Below, piece after piece: positions 55,705 to 64,000 of a stretch of 64,000 nucleotides of DNA. The first letter of the stretch is position 1; every line of letters starts with the position of its first letter. Below the pieces are notes generated by a model, which did not search any database, had not been told where the DNA came from, and worked only from the letters and a program-made list of their open reading frames with translations. The DNA is taken from positions 124,001 through 188,000 of the forward strand of contig NZ_WTCR01000002.1 in assembly GCF_009795715.1 (NCBI RefSeq). Reading direction: 5' to 3'. This DNA comes from Labilibaculum euxinicum. Its GTDB lineage: Bacteria > Bacteroidota > Bacteroidia > Bacteroidales > Marinifilaceae. Made by a program: the position numbers and the translations under genes.

Positions 55705-57057
55705 ATGTTAAAATTCATCACCAGTTTACTTAGAAGAGAACAAAAATATTCCGAAGTTGGGAAAAAGCTGCTAAAGCTTGCTTTTCCGATTATCGGCTCG
55801 TTTCTTTTGCACATGACCTATAATCTTACCGATATGATTTGGGTGGGATATTTGGGAAGTGGAGCTGTGGCAGCAGTTGGTTCTGCAGGTTTCTTTCTAC
55901 AGCTGGGTTGGGCAATGGCTTCGATTGTAACAGTAGGTGCAAATATAAAAATCGCACATTCGGTGGGTGCCGAAAATATGAATGTGGCAGGAAGATATTC
56001 AACCGCTGGATTATGGGGAATTGGTGGTATTGCCATTCTATTTACTTCTGTATTTTTAGCCATTCCGGAACAATTCATTGTTTTTTTTCAAATGAAAGAT
56101 GTTCATGTTAATGAAATGGCCGTTTCATATTTGGTGATAAGTTCCTTTGGAATTATTATCAGTTTTGTGAACCTTTTGTTTATCAGTATTTTTAATGCTC
56201 ATGGTAAAACAAAAATCTCCTTTAAGGCCAGTGTTATTGGAACTTTGGTGAATATTGTACTTGATCCATTATTGATTTTTGTATTTAATCTGGGAGTTGA
56301 AGGAGCAGCAATAGCGACAATAATTGGTAGAACATGCAGCCTGATGTATTTCAATTTTGTCTATCAAAAATTTGACACCATTTATTTCAAAGGCTTGTTG
56401 CCTTATGCAACTAAATTAAAAAGTTTATTTGAGGTTGGAATGCCTGCTGCGGTGCAGCGAATTTCTTTTTCGGTGATATACATTTTTCTTGCCAGAATTA
56501 TTGCAGATTGGGGACCAAATGCGATAGCTGTTCAGAAAATTGGTGTTCAAATTGAGTCGATTACATTTATGATTGTTGGAGGAATTATGCAAGCTGTAAC
56601 TATTATGGTTGGGCATAGTTACGGGGCAAAAAATATTACCGAGGTTCCTAATATTCATAAAGCGGGTTTGCGATTATCCCTGGCCGTAGGAGCTGTAACT
56701 ACAATGATTTTCTTGATTTTCCCTAAAACATTATTTTCCATTTTTGTGCCTGAGGCAGAAAGTATAGCAATGGGTAAGGACTATTTAATGATATTGGCAG
56801 CATCGCAGTTATTTATGTGTTTGGAAATGATTAGTGCCGGTGTTTTTAATGGTCTTGGAAAAACTAAAATATCAGCTGCTGTAAGTGTAATATTTACTTC
56901 ATTACGACTGCCTGGGGCTTATTTTCTTGGTTTTTATACGGTCTTAAGTTTAAATGGAGTTTGGTGGAGCATCACTGGAAGCAGCATATTAAAAGGCATT
57001 GTTCTTTACTTTTTATTACGAACATATTTTAAAAATAATACATTTGGTAAATTCTGA
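55705..57057 (+). CDS. MATE family exporter (operon with glutathione synthetase)
   Basis: A 450-residue inner-membrane transporter with ~12 helices and the MATE repeats: 'KLLKLAFPIIGSFLLHMTYNLTDMIWVGYLGSGAVAAVGSAGF' and 'FEVGMPAAVQRISFSVIYIFLARIIADWGPNAIAVQKIGVQIES'. 'LLFISIFNAHGKTKISFKASVIGTLVNIVLDPLLIFVFNLGVEGAAIATII' fits the family. It is clearly different from the MATE at 7.2 kb. The next gene (glutathione synthesis) starts 3 bp after its stop, so the two are co-translated. The substrate is unknown; export of a thiol conjugate is an inference. Confidence 0.9.
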   Translation: MLKFITSLLRREQKYSEVGKKLLKLAFPIIGSFLLHMTYNLTDMIWVGYLGSGAVAAVGSAGFFLQLGWAMASIVTVGANIKIAHSVGAENMNVAGRYSTAGLWGIGGIAILFTSVFLAIPEQFIVFFQMKDVHVNEMAVSYLVISSFGIIISFVNLLFISIFNAHGKTKISFKASVIGTLVNIVLDPLLIFVFNLGVEGAAIATIIGRTCSLMYFNFVYQKFDTIYFKGLLPYATKLKSLFEVGMPAAVQRISFSVIYIFLARIIADWGPNAIAVQKIGVQIESITFMIVGGIMQAVTIMVGHSYGAKNITEVPNIHKAGLRLSLAVGAVTTMIFLIFPKTLFSIFVPEAESIAMGKDYLMILAASQLFMCLEMISAGVFNGLGKTKISAAVSVIFTSLRLPGAYFLGFYTVLSLNGVWWSITGSSILKGIVLYFLLRTYFKNNTFGKF

Positions 57058-57060
57058 TAT

Positions 57061-59373
57061 ATGGATCATCTTATTAATAATATCAACGAAGCGCTTCGGT
57101 TAGAAGGGATTCGTGAGAGCTTGAAGAACGGTAAATTTGGCATTGAAAAGGAAAATGTGAGAGTCGATTACACGGGTAAGATGGCTACGACACCACATCC
57201 GGGAATTTTGGGTGATAAATTTCAGAATCCTTTTATTACAACTGATTTTTCGGAAAGTCAGGTGGAGATGATAACACCTCCTTTGCATAGTATTGCTGAA
57301 GTTCATGGTTTTTTAGAGACTTTGCAGGATGTAATTTCTGAAAATTTAACCGATGAATTACTTTGGCCGCAAAGCTTACCTCCTTTATTGCCTCAGGAAG
57401 AAGAGATACCAATTGCTAAATTCGGAGAGAAAGGAATTCATAAAGAGAAATACAGAGAGGAATTGGCCAACCGATATGGGAAGGAAAGACAGATGCTTTC
57501 CGGGATTCACTTTAATTTTTCTTTATCAGACAGGTTAGAGCGAAAGTTGAAAAAGGCGAATCATTGCAACAGCGATTTGGAAAGCTTTCGTGAGTCTGTT
57601 TACTTAAAAATGGTTCGGAATTTTATGCGGTACCGATGGATGCTGATCTGGTTATTTGGCGAAAGCCCGATTTCTGATCCTTCTTTTAAAATGAAATCGT
57701 TAAAAACAGGAAAAAAGAGTTTCATGAGCTGTGGAAATGCGATTTCGATTCGAAACAGTTCCATGGGATATAGAAATATAGAAGAGTTTTATGTCGATTT
57801 TAACAGCCTGGAGGATTATAAAAAGTCTGTGTCTAACTTGATTCAAACTGGTAAAATATTGGCAGGAGAGGAGCTTTATCTTCCTATTCGGTTAAAATTC
57901 GATGAAAAGAGCAAAAAAATATCACATCTGGAAGTACGTATTCTGGATTTAGATCCCTTTGAAAAATCGGGAGTATCTAAAAATAGATTGTATTTCACAC
58001 ATTTATTTCTGTTGTATTGCTTATTCACCGCCGAAAATGATAAGTACAATGAAGCCGTCCAAAAGGTGGCTGCCAATAATCAGGATTTGGTTGCATGTCA
58101 TGGTTTGAATTCCGAGCTAATGCTTATGAATTTTGATGGACAGGAAACTTGTGCAAAAAAGATGTTGAACGAATTATTTTCTGACATTACTGATTTTGCA
58201 AGAACAGCCGATTTAATTAATGATTCTGATTATCAGGGATCTCTTGCCGAGATTTCAAATTTTATTGAAAATCCTGATCAGCGAACTTCATTTAAAGTAA
58301 AACAACGAATTGTAGAGGAGGGCTTTATTAATTTCCATTTGAACAAAGCTAAGCAGTACAAGGAAGAAAGTGAGATGAGTAGTTTTCGCTTTCATGGATT
58401 CGAAGATCTGGAATTGTCTTCTCAATTACTTATGAAGGCCGCTTTACGAAGAGGAGTGGAGTTTACTATATTGGACCGATGCGAAAATTTCATCAGTTTA
58501 AGCCAGGGAGATAAAACGGAATATGTAATGCAGGCTACCCGAACATCATTAGATAACTATTCAAGCGTTTTAATGATGGAGAATAAGCTGGTAACGAAGA
58601 AAATTCTTGAAAAAGGTGGAATTAGGGTTCCTGCCGGATTAGATTATCAGGATGCCAGACAAGCACGTTCTGATTTTGATTTGTTTGAAGGAAAAGGGAT
58701 TGTAGTAAAACCTAAATCGACAAATTTTGGCTTAGGAATTACCATTTTAAAAGAAAATAAAGACGAGGAGGTTTACAAAAGAGCTGTTGATATTGCTTTT
58801 GAACACGATGGAAGTATCCTTATTGAAGAGTTTATTTCGGGTAGGGAATTCCGATTCTTTGTAATAAACGGTAAGGTGTGTGGTATTTTGCACAGAGTTC
58901 CGGCCAACGTAAAAGGAGATGGTGAAAAAAACATTCGCGAGTTGGTCGAAATCAAAAATCAGGATCCTTTGCGAGGAAAAGGATATCGGACACCGCTTGA
59001 AAAAATTCGGTTGGAAGAGGCTGAAGAAATGTTCTTAAAAGAACAGGGTTTATGTTTCAAGAGTGTTCCTAAAAAAGATCAGGTAGTTTACCTGCGGGAG
59101 AATTCAAACATAAGTACCGGTGGCGATAGTATTGATTATACGGACGATATTCATCAGTCATACAAAGATATAGCAATAGAGTCGTCAAAAGCTCTTGGTG
59201 TTCAGATTACAGGTTTGGATATGATGATTGAGGATGTGAATCAGCCGGCAGCAAAAGACAATTATGCCATAATTGAAATGAATTTTAATCCGGCAATCCA
59301 CATTCACTGTTATCCTTACATAGGTAAAAACAGACAGCTGAATGAGAAAATTTTGGATTCATTGGGATTTTGA
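57061..59373 (+). CDS. gshAB: Bifunctional glutamate-cysteine ligase/glutathione synthetase
   Basis: A 770-residue fusion enzyme making glutathione from Glu, Cys and Gly. Residues ~1-430 are a GshA-type glutamate-cysteine ligase ('GKFGIEKENVRVDYTG', 'ITTDFSESQVEMITPPL', 'RQMLSGIHFNFS', 'HLEVRILDLDPF'). Residues ~480-770 are an ATP-grasp glutathione-synthetase module ('DNYSSVLMMENKLVTKKILEKGGIRVPAG', 'KGIVVKPKSTNFGLGITI', 'ILIEEFISGREFRFFVINGKV', 'GLDMMIEDVNQPAAKDNYAIIEMNFNPAIHIHCYP'). The architecture is that of GshAB/GshF. It lies 3 bp after the MATE gene and downstream of an OhrR-like regulator, suggesting a thiol-stress locus. Confidence 0.94.
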   Translation: MDHLINNINEALRLEGIRESLKNGKFGIEKENVRVDYTGKMATTPHPGILGDKFQNPFITTDFSESQVEMITPPLHSIAEVHGFLETLQDVISENLTDELLWPQSLPPLLPQEEEIPIAKFGEKGIHKEKYREELANRYGKERQMLSGIHFNFSLSDRLERKLKKANHCNSDLESFRESVYLKMVRNFMRYRWMLIWLFGESPISDPSFKMKSLKTGKKSFMSCGNAISIRNSSMGYRNIEEFYVDFNSLEDYKKSVSNLIQTGKILAGEELYLPIRLKFDEKSKKISHLEVRILDLDPFEKSGVSKNRLYFTHLFLLYCLFTAENDKYNEAVQKVAANNQDLVACHGLNSELMLMNFDGQETCAKKMLNELFSDITDFARTADLINDSDYQGSLAEISNFIENPDQRTSFKVKQRIVEEGFINFHLNKAKQYKEESEMSSFRFHGFEDLELSSQLLMKAALRRGVEFTILDRCENFISLSQGDKTEYVMQATRTSLDNYSSVLMMENKLVTKKILEKGGIRVPAGLDYQDARQARSDFDLFEGKGIVVKPKSTNFGLGITILKENKDEEVYKRAVDIAFEHDGSILIEEFISGREFRFFVINGKVCGILHRVPANVKGDGEKNIRELVEIKNQDPLRGKGYRTPLEKIRLEEAEEMFLKEQGLCFKSVPKKDQVVYLRENSNISTGGDSIDYTDDIHQSYKDIAIESSKALGVQITGLDMMIEDVNQPAAKDNYAIIEMNFNPAIHIHCYPYIGKNRQLNEKILDSLGF

Positions 59374-59465
59374 TGCCATCTGAAAGAATTGAAATTATTG
59401 AGTTTATGTTGCAGGACAATGTTATAGAATAGCTAATTTCCAGAGCCTCAAACTGCAATTTATCT

Positions 59466-59473
59466 TATATTTG
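59466..59473 (+). promoter_or_regulatory. -7 promoter motif of the fumarase gene
   Basis: TATATTTG fits TAnnTTTG, ~84 nt upstream of the fumarase ATG. No clear -33. Confidence 0.5.
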
Positions 59474-59556
59474 TCTATGACTTTAATTAAGGCGAAAATA
59501 TTCATTTTTGATTATTGTCGTTTGACTTGTAAATACAAAATTTAAAATATTATATC

Positions 59557-61161
59557 ATGTCCGATTTTCATTATCAGAAACCATTTCCGATAACAAAGGA
59601 TACTACCAAGTATCGTTTGCTAACAACAGATTACGTTTCAACTGTTGAAGTTGATGGAAGAAAAATTTTAAAAGTAGATCCGAAAGGACTTGAAATTCTT
59701 TCGAAAGAAGCATTTTCAGATGTATCTTTTTACCTGCGTCCTGCTCATTTAAATAAATTGAAGACAATTCTTCAGGATAATGAAGCATCAGATAATGATC
59801 GTTTTGTTGCTCACACGATGTTGTTGAATCAGGTGGTTGCTGCTGAAGGAGAATTGCCTACTTGTCAGGATACAGGTACTGCAATTGTTGTAGCAAAAAA
59901 AGGGGAAGATGTTTATACCGGAGCAGATGATGCTGAGCACCTTTCTAAAGGAGTTTACGATACTTATCAGGAAAGAAATCTGAGATACTCTCAGGTTGTT
60001 CCTTTCTCGATGTTTGAAGAAAAAAATTCTGGAAACAACCTTCCTGCTCAAATTGATATTTACGCAAACAAAGGGAATACTTACGAATTTTTATTTGTAA
60101 CCAAAGGCGGCGGATCAGGAAACAAAACTTTTCTTTATCAGGAAACCAAAGCTCTTTTAAACGAAAAGAACTTAACCACTTTTATAACAAATAAACTTCG
60201 TGATTTAGGAACTTCAGCTTGTCCTCCGTATCATCTGGCATTGGTAATTGGCGGCACTTCGGCCGAAGCAACTTTGGCTACGGTGAAGAAGGCTTCTGCC
60301 GGATATTACGATCATTTGCCAACCGAAGGTAACGAAGGTGGTCAGGCATTCCGCGATTTGGAATGGGAGAAAAAAATAGAAGAGATTTGCCAAAAGAGTG
60401 AAATTGGAGCTCAGTTCGGGGGTAAATATTTTGTTCACGATGTAAAAGTAATTCGTTTGCCTCGTCACGCAGCTTCTTGTCCGGTTGGTTTGGGTGTAAG
60501 TTGCAGTGCCGATCGTAATGTGAAAGCTAAAATTACCGAGGAAGGAATCTATTTGGAAGAATTGGAAAGAAATCCATTTCAGTATTTGCCAAAAGAAGCT
60601 CCGCATTTGAAAGAGGCTGTTGAAATCAATTTGGATCAGCCAATGGCAGATATATTGAAAGAATTGACCAAATATCCAATTAAAACAAGATTAAGTTTAA
60701 CAGGAACTTTGATTGTTGCCCGTGACATAGCTCATGCGCAAATCAAACAAATGTTGGAGGAAGGAAAAGAAATGCCGGAGTATTTCAAGAATCATCCTGT
60801 ATATTACGCCGGACCCGCAAAAACTCCAAAAGGAATGCCTTCAGGAAGTTTTGGTCCGACAACTGCAGGACGTATGGATTCTTATGTTGATCTTTTTCAG
60901 AAGGTTGGTGGTTCTATGGTAATGGTGGCCAAAGGGAACCGTTACAAATCTGTAACTGATGCCTGCAAAGCAAACGGAGGATTCTACTTAGGATCAATTG
61001 GTGGCCCTGCAGCAGTATTGGCGAAGAACAGTATTAAATCTATCGAGGTGATCGATTTTCCAGAATTAGGAATGGAAGCAGTTCGTAAAATCCGTGTGGA
61101 AAATTTCCCAGCATTTATTATTGTTGATGATAAAGGAAACGACTTCTTTGCAAACATGTAA
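59557..61161 (+). CDS. Class I fumarate hydratase (iron-sulfur)
   Basis: A 534-residue oxygen-sensitive [4Fe-4S] fumarase of the single-chain type, interconverting fumarate and malate. The cluster cysteines are in '[18 protein letters not shown]', '[31 protein letters not shown]' and '[26 protein letters not shown]'. The C-terminal beta subunit-like part ('[46 protein letters not shown]', '[23 protein letters not shown]') carries the substrate-binding motifs. Cytosolic. It stands alone with its own promoter and terminator. Confidence 0.95.
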   Translation: MSDFHYQKPFPITKDTTKYRLLTTDYVSTVEVDGRKILKVDPKGLEILSKEAFSDVSFYLRPAHLNKLKTILQDNEASDNDRFVAHTMLLNQVVAAEGELPTCQDTGTAIVVAKKGEDVYTGADDAEHLSKGVYDTYQERNLRYSQVVPFSMFEEKNSGNNLPAQIDIYANKGNTYEFLFVTKGGGSGNKTFLYQETKALLNEKNLTTFITNKLRDLGTSACPPYHLALVIGGTSAEATLATVKKASAGYYDHLPTEGNEGGQAFRDLEWEKKIEEICQKSEIGAQFGGKYFVHDVKVIRLPRHAASCPVGLGVSCSADRNVKAKITEEGIYLEELERNPFQYLPKEAPHLKEAVEINLDQPMADILKELTKYPIKTRLSLTGTLIVARDIAHAQIKQMLEEGKEMPEYFKNHPVYYAGPAKTPKGMPSGSFGPTTAGRMDSYVDLFQKVGGSMVMVAKGNRYKSVTDACKANGGFYLGSIGGPAAVLAKNSIKSIEVIDFPELGMEAVRKIRVENFPAFIIVDDKGNDFFANM

Positions 61162-61185
61162 ATTGAAGTTCTCAAACAAAAATAT

Positions 61186-61214
61186 AGGGTGATCCATTGG
61201 ATCACCCTTTTTTA
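61186..61214. terminator. Rho-independent terminator between fumarase and arfB
   Basis: A 10-bp stem (61186-61195 with 61199-61208), 3-nt loop and a T-run; serves both convergent genes. Confidence 0.88.
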
Positions 61215-61220
61215 ATATCT

Positions 61221-61637
61221 CTATAATTCAGGCTTTTTTCTGCTTTCTTTTTTTTGTGCAAGAGCCTGTTTCTCTTCTAATCTTTTCTCTTTCGAAGCTC
61301 TTGTTGGTCTGGTTTTTTTTCTAGGTTTTACAGGAGTTAAAGCAATTTCAATCCATTGATAAAACTTTTGGATTGCTATTTCTTTATTTTGAACCTGAGA
61401 ACGTTCTGTTTGAGCAGTTACCGATAGTATACCCAGATTATTGATATGATGATATAATTTTAGAAAGATGATTTCCTTTTCTTTTTTCGTCAGTATTTCT
61501 GACTCGAAAACAGAAAACCGAAGTTCAACTTTAGAATTAACTTTGTTCACATTTTGCCCGCCCGGACCACTACTCCTCGAAGTAATGAATTCCATTTCTT
61601 TCGTTAAATCTTTCGTGAATTTAAATTTAGTTTCCAT
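61221..61637 (-). CDS. arfB: Alternative ribosome-rescue factor ArfB (peptidyl-tRNA hydrolase)
   Basis: A 138-residue class I release-factor-like protein with the catalytic GGQ motif in 'FITSRSSGPGGQNVNKVNSKVELRF' and a basic C-terminal tail ('PVKPRKKTRPTRASKEKRLEEKQALAQKKESRKKPEL') that inserts in the mRNA channel of stalled ribosomes. The start is placed at ATG 61637; a frame open to 61676 would include the promoter motif. Length equals that of ArfB (~140 aa). It releases nascent chains from non-stop ribosomes. Confidence 0.92.
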   Translation of the reverse strand: METKFKFTKDLTKEMEFITSRSSGPGGQNVNKVNSKVELRFSVFESEILTKKEKEIIFLKLYHHINNLGILSVTAQTERSQVQNKEIAIQKFYQWIEIALTPVKPRKKTRPTRASKEKRLEEKQALAQKKESRKKPEL

Positions 61638-61644
61638 AGTATGG

Positions 61645-61652
61645 CAAATATA
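61645..61652 (-). promoter_or_regulatory. -7 promoter motif of arfB; suggests a near-leaderless mRNA
   Basis: TATATTTG on the minus strand, whose expected start of transcription falls almost on the ATG at 61637. This decides the start and excludes the upstream extension. Confidence 0.55.
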
Positions 61653-61791
61653 AGTCAAAAAAATAAATCTGAACAAACTAAATTCTAATGTTCTCAGTTA
61701 ATTAATTTACTAAAAGCAATTATGAGGGATAAAAAAATGCCACTTCGAAAAGTGACATTTGATTTTATGGTACAAATTTATTTATGGTAAT

Positions 61792-62994
61792 TTATTCGGG
61801 CAATCCGTAAGTATCAACAATAAAGTCGATATCCTTATCACCTCTGCCACTTAGGTTTACCAAAATAGATTGTTTCGGATTTGCTTTTGCCAGTTTCAAT
61901 GCATACGCCACAGCATGTGCACTTTCCAGTGCAGGAATTATTCCTTCCTCTCTACTCAATTCATAAAAAGCATCAATACATTCTTTGTCTGTAATAGAAT
62001 GATATTCAGCTTTGTTCAGATCTTTAAGCATAGAATGTTCAGGTCCGACACCAGGATAATCCAATCCGCTGGCAACAGAATATACAGGATCAGGCTCGCC
62101 ATTTTCATCCTGAAGAAGATAACATTTGAATCCGTGTATTACTCCTGGCTTGCCAAAAGTTAGAGTTGCTGCATGTTCTCCTTTATCAAAAGAACGTCCG
62201 GCAGGCTCTACGCCATGCAATTTACACTCATCATCTTCTAAAAAGGCCGAGAAAATTCCCATTGCATTACTTCCTCCACCAACACAAGCAACAATATTAT
62301 CCGGCAGTTCTCCGGTCATTTCTTGAAATTGATCTCTTGCTTCAATTCCAACTACGCGTTGAAATTCGCGAACCATCATAGGAAATGGATGCGGTCCTAC
62401 GACAGATCCAATGCAATAAATTGTATTAACCGGATCTTTAAGGTAAGCCATAAAAGCAGAATCAACTGCTTCTTTTAATGTCTTTAGTCCATGAGTTACC
62501 GGTACAACTGTTGCTCCAAGAATTTTCATTCTCACTACATTTGGATGTTCCTTGGCAATATCGACTTCCCCCATGTGAATTTCACATTCCAATCCAAAAT
62601 AGGCGGCAGCAGTGGCTAATGCAACTCCATGTTGGCCGGCACCGGTTTCAGCAATCAGCTTTTTTTTGCCCATGTATTTGGCTAAAAGAGCTTCACCCAT
62701 GCAATGGTTTAATTTATGCGCTCCTGTATGATTTAGATCTTCGCGTTTCAGATAAATTCGTCCACCATATTTATTGGATAGGCGGTTACAGAAATAAACA
62801 GGAGTGGGACGACCCTGGAAGTGCTTACGTATGCTTCTTAGTTCTGAGATAAATTCGTGAGATTTACTAATTGAATAGTAAGCCTCGTTAATTTTCTTCA
62901 TCTCTTCTTCTAAAACTTCAGGAATATAGCTTCCTCCGTATTGGCCGAAATTTCCTTTTTCGTCAGGATAGGCTTTGAAATAATTCGTTGACAT
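61792..62994 (-). CDS. trpB: Tryptophan synthase beta chain (stand-alone)
   Basis: A 400-residue PLP enzyme joining indole and serine. The PLP lysine is Lys94 in '[39 protein letters not shown]' (normally HKINN or HKLNN; here HKLNHC), with the catalytic Glu116 in '[10 protein letters not shown]'. '[17 protein letters not shown]', '[16 protein letters not shown]', '[13 protein letters not shown]', '[16 protein letters not shown]' and 'NLSGRGDKD' match the canonical enzyme. There is no trpA beside it, so it may salvage indole or be a second TrpB. Upstream lies a leader with a terminator-like hairpin. Confidence 0.93.
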   Translation of the reverse strand: MSTNYFKAYPDEKGNFGQYGGSYIPEVLEEEMKKINEAYYSISKSHEFISELRSIRKHFQGRPTPVYFCNRLSNKYGGRIYLKREDLNHTGAHKLNHCMGEALLAKYMGKKKLIAETGAGQHGVALATAAAYFGLECEIHMGEVDIAKEHPNVVRMKILGATVVPVTHGLKTLKEAVDSAFMAYLKDPVNTIYCIGSVVGPHPFPMMVREFQRVVGIEARDQFQEMTGELPDNIVACVGGGSNAMGIFSAFLEDDECKLHGVEPAGRSFDKGEHAATLTFGKPGVIHGFKCYLLQDENGEPDPVYSVASGLDYPGVGPEHSMLKDLNKAEYHSITDKECIDAFYELSREEGIIPALESAHAVAYALKLAKANPKQSILVNLSGRGDKDIDFIVDTYGLPE

Positions 62995-63050
62995 ATTGGT
63001 AAATATTTTGGTTAATGATAGTTCTATTTATTTTTAATTGCGTGTGGTTT

Positions 63051-63122
63051 TCAGTTTAAAATAAAATAACCGGATCCATAAAGATGTATCTCCAGAGTCC
63101 GGTTATTATTTGTGTCGTTCAA
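63051..63122 (-). promoter_or_regulatory. Terminator-like leader hairpin (attenuator candidate) upstream of trpB
   Basis: On the minus strand a 10-bp stem (63065-63074 with 63098-63107), 23-nt loop, is followed by a T-rich run (TTATTTTATTTTAA), about 70 nt before trpB. The same DNA reads as a short open frame from TTG 63122 with a peptide ending NNNRTLEIHLYGSGYF plus three residues. A 4-codon ATG frame (MKRN) at 63119-63133 abuts it one frame off. This looks like a leader peptide/attenuator, possibly frameshifted. Confidence 0.5.
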
Positions 63123-63213
63123 TTTCTTTTCATCTCCAGCCGGGAATACTATTGGAAAAGATTATAGATTACTCGCACCCCGATAAGAAATTGCCAAAAT
63201 TAAAAGACAAAAA

Positions 63214-63221
63214 CAAAGATA
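63214..63221 (-). promoter_or_regulatory. -7 promoter motif of trpB
   Basis: TATCTTTG on the minus strand fits TAnnTTTG and implies a ~210-nt leader before trpB. Confidence 0.45.
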
Positions 63222-63380
63222 GAAAAATTAGTCCATTTGATTCGTACGGGATATGTTCAAAATGATCCTATTGTATCTAAATAGTGTTTGGATAGATAAT
63301 TTGCATTGCTATTGGGGTGGGATATTTGTAAATTGAGTAGAATCAATTCAAAATAAGTTAAATCAAAAATGGAGGTTGTG

Positions 63381-64000
63381 ATGAATGAAATCAAAGTGTC
63401 CCCTAAAGATAGGGTAGCTTTTGTAAGTGGAGCTAACAGAGGAATTGGGAGAGCAATAACCATTGAGCTACTCGAAAAGGGGGCAAAAAAAGTGTATGCG
63501 GGAGTACGGAATTTAAAATCTATGGATGATCTTAAACCAGAGTATGGGAATCGTTTGGTTCCGATACTTTTAGACTTAAGGGATGATCGATCAATTATTA
63601 GGGCTGCAAAATTAGCGAAGGATGTTGAAATCTTAATTAATAATGCTGGTGTTTATGAATCCGGAGGATTCTGTTCGGATGAAACATTAGACAGTATGGC
63701 TGTAAATTTTGAAGTAAATGTTTGGGGTTTGGTAAAGTTGACTGTTTCTTTAATAGACTATTTAAAACAGAGGGAAATAGCTGCCATTGTAAATACTTCT
63801 TCGCTGTTGGGCTTGGCTAGTATGCCAATTGCAGGAGTATATTCTGCCTCGAAGGCTGCCGTTCATAGTATTACACAAGGCTTGCGCGGAGAATTGTTTT
63901 TGACTAATATTCTTGTTATGGGAGTATATCCTGGACCTGTCAATACTGATATGACAAGAGATCTGGAAATGGAAAAAGATTCTCCTGTAAATGTTGCCAG
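63381..64000 (+). CDS. Short-chain dehydrogenase/reductase (3' end outside window)
   Basis: The first 206 codons of an SDR with the complete classical signature: NAD(P)-binding 'VAFVSGANRGIGRAI' (TGxxxGxG variant), 'LDLRDD', 'INNAGVY', the catalytic Ser in 'IVNTSSLLG', 'AGVYSASKAAVHSI' (YxxxK) and 'YPGPVNTDM'. The start is set at ATG 63381: a GGAGG at 63371-63375 stands at ideal Shine-Dalgarno spacing for it, while an in-frame ATG at 63369 would lie just before that site. Function: NAD(P)-dependent oxidation or reduction, substrate unknown. It continues past the window. Confidence 0.9.
   Translation, partial: MNEIKVSPKDRVAFVSGANRGIGRAITIELLEKGAKKVYAGVRNLKSMDDLKPEYGNRLVPILLDLRDDRSIIRAAKLAKDVEILINNAGVYESGGFCSDETLDSMAVNFEVNVWGLVKLTVSLIDYLKQREIAAIVNTSSLLGLASMPIAGVYSASKAAVHSITQGLRGELFLTNILVMGVYPGPVNTDMTRDLEMEKDSPVNVA

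Overview
The window comes from a low-GC member of the Bacteroidota, most likely a marine Marinilabiliales/Marinifilaceae-type bacterium (this placement is inference). The supporting signs are C-terminal type IX secretion (T9SS) sorting domains on two large secreted proteins, promoter motifs of the phylum's TAnnTTTG (-7) type, few Shine-Dalgarno sequences, an outer-membrane beta-barrel receptor, a stand-alone IS200-like REP transposase and many lipoprotein signal peptides. Most of the window is ordinary core and metabolic genome with a few accessory patches. No rRNA, tRNA, CRISPR array or prophage was seen.

Layout. 0-8.5 kb: end of an outer-membrane beta-barrel protein, a T9SS-secreted glycosidase-like protein, a RimK / retropepsin-like protease / aspartoacylase-like triad, an MscS channel and a MATE exporter. 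8.7-12.5 kb: a secreted heparinase II/III-type lyase and a lipoprotein lactonase. 12.6-17.1 kb: a 41-bp tandem repeat, ASCH, Nudix and VOC genes, an orphan AbiH-type abortive-infection gene and an SDR-DUF2867 protein. 17.2-22.9 kb: a complete xylose module (GntR regulator, xylulokinase, xylose isomerase, sugar symporter) with a shared repeat motif just downstream of both promoters. 23-26.2 kb: GH92 mannosidase and an EEP-family lipoprotein. 26.2-28.8 kb: MscS and an APC permease with a cytosolic tail. 29.4-33.9 kb: a glycine betaine ABC operon headed by its own outer-membrane porin.

34-45 kb is the most accessory part. It holds a REP-associated tyrosine transposase between two ~210-bp direct repeats built of small hairpins; a cluster of coiled-coil membrane proteins, an S41 protease and a GRAM-like protein; a two-gene cassette (DUF6119/TIGR04141-like protein plus DEDDh exonuclease-BRCT) that is my best candidate for an undescribed defence system; and a 245-aa protein gene enclosed by an eight-unit 42-bp repeat on one side and four ~235-bp hairpin repeats on the other.

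45-64 kb: small membrane and secreted proteins, a scar where two 5'-truncated genes abut, a GH2 beta-galactosidase, an MFS transporter, a RecQ-family helicase, DoxX, an OhrR-like regulator, MATE plus a bifunctional glutathione synthetase, class I fumarase, ArfB, an orphan tryptophan synthase beta chain with a terminator-like leader hairpin, and the start of a short-chain dehydrogenase. The carbohydrate genes (xylose module, GH92, GH2, two T9SS proteins) suggest a polysaccharide-degrading lifestyle, and the betaine operon and two MscS channels fit life at changing salinity.
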